Source: Blastocatellia bacterium (GTDB lineage Bacteria; Acidobacteriota; Blastocatellia; UBA7656). Taken from it: a stretch of DNA of 9,417 nucleotides. The notes under the pieces are model-generated. The model did not search any database. It was not told the origin of the DNA and saw only the letters and a program-made list of their open reading frames with translations. A program made the translations under genes and the position numbers. Below, in pieces: positions 6,159-9,417 of this stretch (position 1 is its first letter; every line of letters begins with the position of its first letter). The DNA is taken from contig JAKEHD010000095.1 of NCBI GenBank assembly GCA_022615215.1, forward strand, positions 1 through 9,417, given 5' to 3'.

Positions 6159-7340
6159 CATGGAGGACAAGGATTCGGCGTCCAATCCGAATGCTTTGGG
6201 ATTTTCTCCTACGATGCCCGCGGCGAAAAACCTTGCCACGCGGTCGGCCCCTTCGCGAGGCACCGCTCCCCTTCTGACCATGCCCCAGAAATCGCGGCGC
6301 GCGGTCGCGCCCGGATCGCTCTCTTCGAGGCGAACTCGCACCTGGGCCGCCTGGCTGACCGGCATGCCGAAGCAGGCTATGGCATAGATAAAATCGTCCA
6401 GCCCGAATACGTTTATAAGCTCTTTCATATAAGCGGCTGCTATTTCGGCCGAACGCTTAGGGTCGTCGAGCGCGGACGCGGATTCGTCCGCCGAAATGTA
6501 GCCCTGTTCGATGGCAACCTGCCGGGGCACCCGCCAGAACCCTATACCCCGGTCGGTTGTCGCATCAACGGCGCTGTCCCTGAACTTGCTTTGAGAGATC
6601 GCCATCACGAAGCCGAACGGCAGAGGCAGCCCCTTGGCGCTGAAAGCATTGCCGATTTCGCGGCGATAGCGGCGCGCGTCCGTGATCATATTGATGCGAT
6701 ACTCATCCGTGCGCAGTCGTATCTGCTCGGAAAACTCGGCTTCGAAAACGTACCAGCTCTTTCCCGATATCTGCGCGGCCAGATTCCTTGAGAGCGACGC
6801 ACAGTCTACTCTGCCCGGAACCACGCCCTTGCTCTGGGTCTCTCTATCTGCCTCAGAGGAGGGCTGAGCAGGCGATTGCCCGTCGCCGGAATCCGCTATG
6901 CTCATATCGAAGGCGAGGACTACGGTATCGGGCTGCGGTCTTTTATCGCCGTCTCTATCTTCGACCGTCACCGTGAGTATATGATTGCCGCTTTCGAGGT
7001 TGGAAATGAGGAGTTGTACGGAATCGGGGTCGAGCGTCACGTCATAAGGAGGGTATTCCGCGCTCGCCACCTCTATGCCATCGATCAAGTAGATTATGCG
7101 CTCTATATGTTTCGAATTTTCCGCATAGACGCGGACGACCTCCGGGCCGCGAATGGTCGCGCCCGTCTCAGGGCTTACGATCTTCACGGTCTCTGCCGAA
7201 CCCGGACGAAAAACGCCCGCAAGCAACAATGCGATTACAACGACGATCACAAGCGCCGCCGCCGCTGCCAGAATGACGGCCTTCGGGTAGCGGGCGGCAG
7301 GGGTGCGGGGGTGCAGGGGTGCAGGGGTGATTAGGTGCAA
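6153..7340 (-). CDS. TM-Ig protein with inactive GH23 domain
   Basis: This 395-residue frame has a membrane helix at about 21-42, a bacterial Ig-like domain at about 50-145 (SPETGATIRG, IDGIEVASAEYPPYD, SGNHILTVTVEDRDGD) and a GH23-like domain at about 220-395. Against the active neighbour, the catalytic Glu becomes Gln (Q250 in ISQSKFRD), the GLFQFMP segment becomes GIGFWRVP, and the YNRSP motif becomes CFGMPVS. The C-terminal stretch FFAAGIVGENPKAFGL (371-386) is nearly unchanged. It is best read as a pseudo-transglycosylase that could still bind peptidoglycan or partners. The frame opens with TTG at 7340, overlapping the FHA gene by 10 bp in another frame. Without that gene it lacks the FHA part of its paralogues, so it is probably the 3' half of a split FHA-TM-Ig-GH23 gene. 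The true start is uncertain; coupling or frameshifting is possible. Confidence 0.8.
   Translation of the reverse strand: MHLITPAPLHPRTPAARYPKAVILAAAAALVIVVVIALLLAGVFRPGSAETVKIVSPETGATIRGPEVVRVYAENSKHIERIIYLIDGIEVASAEYPPYDVTLDPDSVQLLISNLESGNHILTVTVEDRDGDKRPQPDTVVLAFDMSIADSGDGQSPAQPSSEADRETQSKGVVPGRVDCASLSRNLAAQISGKSWYVFEAEFSEQIRLRTDEYRINMITDARRYRREIGNAFSAKGLPLPFGFVMAISQSKFRDSAVDATTDRGIGFWRVPRQVAIEQGYISADESASALDDPKRSAEIAAAYMKELINVFGLDDFIYAIACFGMPVSQAAQVRVRLEESDPGATARRDFWGMVRRGAVPREGADRVARFFAAGIVGENPKAFGLDAESLSSMY
7297..7328. repeat. Octamer array (GCAGGGGT)4
   Basis: Four tandem 8 bp units (second unit GCGGGGGT) lie at the 5' end of the TM-Ig gene and encode about residues 5-15 (Pro-rich). Rotated, the unit is AGGGGTGC, one base from AGGGGAGC, the reverse complement of the unit in the array at 7361-7418. 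The two arrays therefore form an inverted pair around a 32 bp spacer. Confidence 0.9.
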
Positions 7341-7723
7341 ACGAGTAATTGAATCGAGTGGCTCCCCTGCTCCCCTGCTCCTCTGCTCCTCTGCTCCTCT
7401 GCTCCCCTGCTCCCCTGCGTGAACGAATCACCGGAGTAAAATTCTATCCTGCAAACGCCGCCTATCGATATCGAGTCGCCGTCCCGCAGATCGTATTGGG
7501 AAGAGATCGGAGCGCCGTTTACATTCGTGCCGTTACGGGTGCCGAGATCGTTGAGGCGAAAGCCGCCGTCATGTTCTTCTATGATCGAGTGATAGCGCGA
7601 TACACCTGGGTCATCGATGCAAATCGAATTGTCGGGCGCGCGACCTATGGTCGCGCCGCCTATAAGTTCCATTTCCCGCTCTGGCTGACCGGGTAAGCAT
7701 ATCAATATCTTCGAATTGGGCAT
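7331..7723 (-). CDS. FHA-domain protein, probably 5' half of split gene
   Basis: This 130-residue protein is essentially one FHA domain (about 5-98) with the phosphothreonine-binding residues in place: G27-R28, S42-R43, H45, R63-N64-G65 and N69-G70. It would act in the cytoplasm as a phospho-reader. After residue 103 it runs into an octamer array that encodes a Gly/Arg/Glu/Gln-rich tail and ends with TAA at 7331-7333. No ribosome binding site is obvious before the ATG, which lies 55 bp from the protease stop; a hairpin sits in that gap. Its paralogues carry the FHA domain and the GH23 part in one protein. Here a -1 frame difference separates it from the TM-Ig frame, so this is either a free FHA protein or a truncated product. 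A sequencing error in the repeat is also possible. Confidence 0.82.
   Translation of the reverse strand: MPNSKILICLPGQPEREMELIGGATIGRAPDNSICIDDPGVSRYHSIIEEHDGGFRLNDLGTRNGTNVNGAPISSQYDLRDGDSISIGGVCRIEFYSGDSFTQGSRGAEEQRSRGAGEQGSHSIQLLVCT
7361..7418. repeat. Octamer array (GCTCCYCT)7
   Basis: Seven units of GCTCCYCT plus a partial one lie between the FHA part and the membrane helix of the split gene. The minus strand reads purine-rich AGRGGAGC, which has no stop codon in any of the three frames. Unit-number changes would thus switch frames without stopping translation inside the array. Confidence 0.92.
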
Positions 7724-7739
7724 TTGTCATTTTACACAA

Positions 7740-7772
7740 CAGGGGCAAGCCACGCGGTGCGACCCGCCCCTG
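7740..7772. repeat. REP-like hairpin between protease and FHA genes
   Basis: CAGGGGC (7740-7746) pairs perfectly with GCCCCTG (7766-7772); the loop contains a further CCAC/GGTG dyad. It sits in the 55 bp gap between the protease stop and the FHA start and could reduce or process read-through. There is no T-run, so it is not a classical terminator. Confidence 0.5.
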
Positions 7773-7778
7773 AGCGTC

Positions 7779-9035
7779 TCACCGGGAAGGGAGCAACTCG
7801 ACGGTGAGTTGCTTTGTCTTCTCGCTGATTTCGACATCCAGAGAGAACGCCTTATAATTTATGGCCTTTGCCTTCAGCGTATAACGGCCGGGAGGCACAG
7901 GCTTCTTGAGTGTGAATAGTCCTTCTCCATTGCTGCCGCCCCAGGTAAGGAGATTGGTCGCGGTCACATCGAGGGTTCCATAAGGAGTGAGTCCCACGCG
8001 AGCGCCTGCGACGGGAGCGCCGTCGGCCGCCGATTTGATAATCCCTCGCACCTCCACCGAGGGCGTCGGCGCGAAGGGGGGCGGGTCGTACTCGCCCGAA
8101 GCATTCGCCCCCTTCGAGAGGGCCTTCGCCTCGAAGTTGCGTAACTGCGCGAGCATAGGTTCGATCAGGTGAGCGGGGCGCAGGAACCCGACCGCGCCGT
8201 AGATGCGGTATTCGTCCGGGAAGCCGTCGCCGTCCTTGTCGAGGGGTTGGCGGTCGGCGATCACTTTGGTGGGAATGCCGACCAGCTTGCCGAGGCTATT
8301 GACCGCCGCGCCGCCGCTGTTGCCGTGTATGAGCCGGGCATTGGTTTTGATCCAGTTGTCGAGCATGTCCGTGCCTTCGACCAGCCCCGCGCTCACGGTT
8401 ATGGTTTCGCCGCCTTTTTCGGGGAAGCCTATAACGATCAGGTCGTCAAGCAACCTGACCGCGCGCGAATCGCCCATCTCGATTGCCGGAAAACCGTCCG
8501 GTGATGCAACTGCGCGGCCCTCGCCATCCGAGACGATGCGAAGCAGCGCAAGGTCATGGGCTTTGTTCACCAGAACGATCTTGAGAAGGTAAGGGGGCGA
8601 AGTCTTGGCAGACACGCCCGCATCGACGGGCAGGCTGATATAAATATCATCGTACAACCGGCCGAGCTTGTCTTCAGCGATCACGTGGTAGTTGGTCACT
8701 ACTATTCCTTCTTTGTGGATGATGACGGCCGACCCCCTCGGTCTTGGATTTTGAGTTGGAGAGTCAGAGACCCTGCGGACCAGAATCAGCCCGACCGAAG
8801 CCGCCGCCCTGCGAATATGTTCTCTCGCCTGGGGCGTCATTGCCGACAACTTTTCAGTCGGCTGTCCGGGCTGCTGGCATGTCGCGGCAAGAAGAGAAAT
8901 TTTTATGCCGACTGCATCTCCGCGCCAATAGCCGCCGAGCAACAAAATCGCTATCGACAGAGCTTGCATCAAGCACCTGGCGAACCTGACATTATTCGGT
9001 TTGGCCTTCGTTATACGCATACACCTCTCAGCCAT
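7779..9035 (-). CDS. Trypsin-like serine protease with CarboxypepD-reg domain
   Basis: This 418-residue exported protein has a hydrophobic segment at about 22-35 serving as signal peptide or anchor. A trypsin-like (Trypsin_2/DegP-type) domain spans about 75-295. The catalytic triad is complete: H117 in TNYHVIA, D161 in HDLALL and S240 in GNSGGA. A loop at 266-275, DKDGDGFPDE, looks like a calcium-binding DxDxDG motif inserted late in the protease domain. Residues 326-415 form a carboxypeptidase-regulatory-like beta domain (GIIKSAADGAPVAGARVGL, PPGRYTLKAKA). There is no PDZ domain, unlike DegP. A second ATG at 9020 is preceded by GAGAGG, but only 3 nt away, so the ATG at 9035 is kept. An LAATC stretch near residue 53 is only a weak lipobox. 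Its substrate and its link to secretion are unknown; it shares strand and proximity with the FHA genes. Confidence 0.9.
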   Translation of the reverse strand: MAERCMRITKAKPNNVRFARCLMQALSIAILLLGGYWRGDAVGIKISLLAATCQQPGQPTEKLSAMTPQAREHIRRAAASVGLILVRRVSDSPTQNPRPRGSAVIIHKEGIVVTNYHVIAEDKLGRLYDDIYISLPVDAGVSAKTSPPYLLKIVLVNKAHDLALLRIVSDGEGRAVASPDGFPAIEMGDSRAVRLLDDLIVIGFPEKGGETITVSAGLVEGTDMLDNWIKTNARLIHGNSGGAAVNSLGKLVGIPTKVIADRQPLDKDGDGFPDEYRIYGAVGFLRPAHLIEPMLAQLRNFEAKALSKGANASGEYDPPPFAPTPSVEVRGIIKSAADGAPVAGARVGLTPYGTLDVTATNLLTWGGSNGEGLFTLKKPVPPGRYTLKAKAINYKAFSLDVEISEKTKQLTVELLPSR

Positions 9036-9050
9036 CAGCCGTCGCTCTTG

Positions 9051-9132
9051 AAGGATGAAGGATGAGGGATGAGGGATGAATCGACTGTATCGCTCTGGTT
9101 TTCATCCTTCATCCTTCATCCTTCATCCTTCC
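9051..9132. repeat. Inverted heptamer arrays, 30 bp stem
   Basis: Four AAGGATG/AGGGATG units (9051-9080) face four TTCATCC units (9101-9130) across a 20-nt spacer. The arms can pair over 30 positions with two mismatches that become G-U in one strand's RNA. The element lies in the leader region of the protease gene and may affect its transcript. It has the same design as the inverted octamer pair at 7297-7418. Confidence 0.88.
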
Positions 9133-9161
9133 AAACGCCCCTGCATCCCCTCTGCCTGCGC

Positions 9162-9319
9162 TCATACGTGCCGGAGGCGAATCTCGAAGACCGCTACCTC
9201 GCCTGGCTTGAGCTTGTTGTCGGGCACGGCGACGACCGTTCCGGTCTCCCCCTTTTCTCTGGGCGGGGCGAGCCTGACGCTGCGAGTCCGCACGCCCTCG
9301 GGCAGGATGTTCGTGGTGT
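9162..9319 (-). pseudogene. C-terminal gene fragment cut by repeat
   Basis: Reading from the edge of the repeat at 9320, the minus strand encodes about 52 residues (starting NTTNILPEGVRTRSV) and stops with TGA at 9162-9164. The ending NKLKPGEVAVFEIRLRHV looks like the last strands of a beta-sandwich domain such as FxLYD, but this is only a resemblance. No ATG lies in frame; the frame continues through the repeat end (FILPRAQY) to a TAA near 9366-9368, where only a TTG is available. It is probably the 3' part of a gene interrupted or truncated by the repeat. If the repeat is complete, the 5' part may lie beyond the window's right edge. Confidence 0.5.
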
Positions 9320-9417
9320 TATACTGCGCGCGGGGCAAAATGAAAATTTTTCCAGAGAGGAACGCTTATGTGGAGTGCGCCGCCCTTTTTCTTTCTTCAG
9401 AGATTTCTTTCTTCTTC
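9320..9417. mobile_element. Partial second copy of the MITE-like element
   Basis: TATACTGCGCGCGGGG (9320-9335) followed by CAAAA is the same as the minus-strand reading of the right end of the element at 1638-1755, apart from one base in the stretch after the GGGG. The opposite end would fall near 9437, outside the window, so completeness cannot be judged. After about 9345 the match to the first copy is weak. Confidence 0.55.

Noticed and set aside
7331..7360. Programmed -1 ribosomal frameshift site joining the FHA and TM-Ig frames
   Set aside because: No canonical X-XXY-YYZ slippery heptamer is seen before the TAA. DNA-level slippage in the octamer array explains the frame offset better, although frameshifting is not excluded.
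7297..7418. CRISPR array
   Set aside because: The units are 8 bp direct tandem repeats without spacers between them, and no cas gene is present.
9051..9132. Rho-independent terminator
   Set aside because: The long stem is made of tandem heptamers, is not GC-rich and lacks a clean T-run, so it is reported as an inverted repeat element instead.

Overview
The window looks like an accessory or edge region of a bacterial chromosome of moderate GC content, built around one end of a type VI secretion (T6SS) gene cluster. All recognisable genes lie on the minus strand, so the locus reads from right to left. The mix of an unusual T6SS locus, tandem 7-8 bp repeats and many dispersed palindromic repeats between genes suggests Acidobacteriota (possibly class Blastocatellia). 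No phylogenetic marker is present, so this is an inference of moderate-to-low confidence.

In reading direction the layout is as follows. A C-terminal gene fragment (9162-9319) abuts the end of a dispersed repeat (from 9320). Paired inverted heptamer arrays follow (9051-9132), then a secreted or anchored trypsin-like serine protease with a C-terminal carboxypeptidase-regulatory-like domain (7779-9035). Next comes a block of related FHA proteins. The first is a lone FHA domain (7331-7723) overlapping an out-of-frame TM-Ig-degenerate GH23 protein (6153-7340). The second is an FHA-TM-GH23 protein with an apparently intact lytic transglycosylase site (4589-6118). The third is an FHA-TM protein with a still more degraded GH23-like domain (3373-4599). 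tssK, the T6SS baseplate/membrane-complex adaptor, follows after a repeat-filled gap (1756-3111). A 118 bp element with terminal inverted repeats touches the tssK stop codon (1638-1755). Further left is an HicB-like antitoxin with a PIN toxin (601-1325), then about 600 bp without a convincing gene.

The most interesting result is the paralogous set of one-pass membrane proteins that join a cytoplasmic phosphothreonine-reading FHA domain to a periplasmic GH23 fold beside tssK. One member keeps the catalytic Glu, and two have lost it while keeping the C-terminal end of the domain. They may form a phospho-regulated unit that opens or marks peptidoglycan for the T6SS membrane complex, with one enzyme and two pseudoenzymes. 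This is an inference.

One of the three is split between two frames at an octamer array. Loss of one 8 bp unit, or of the whole 122 bp inverted array pair, would restore a single FHA-TM-Ig-GH23 frame (520 codons in the first case), so the gene may be phase-variable or repeat-disrupted. No T6SS kinase, phosphatase, sheath, tube or TssL/TssM gene lies in the window.
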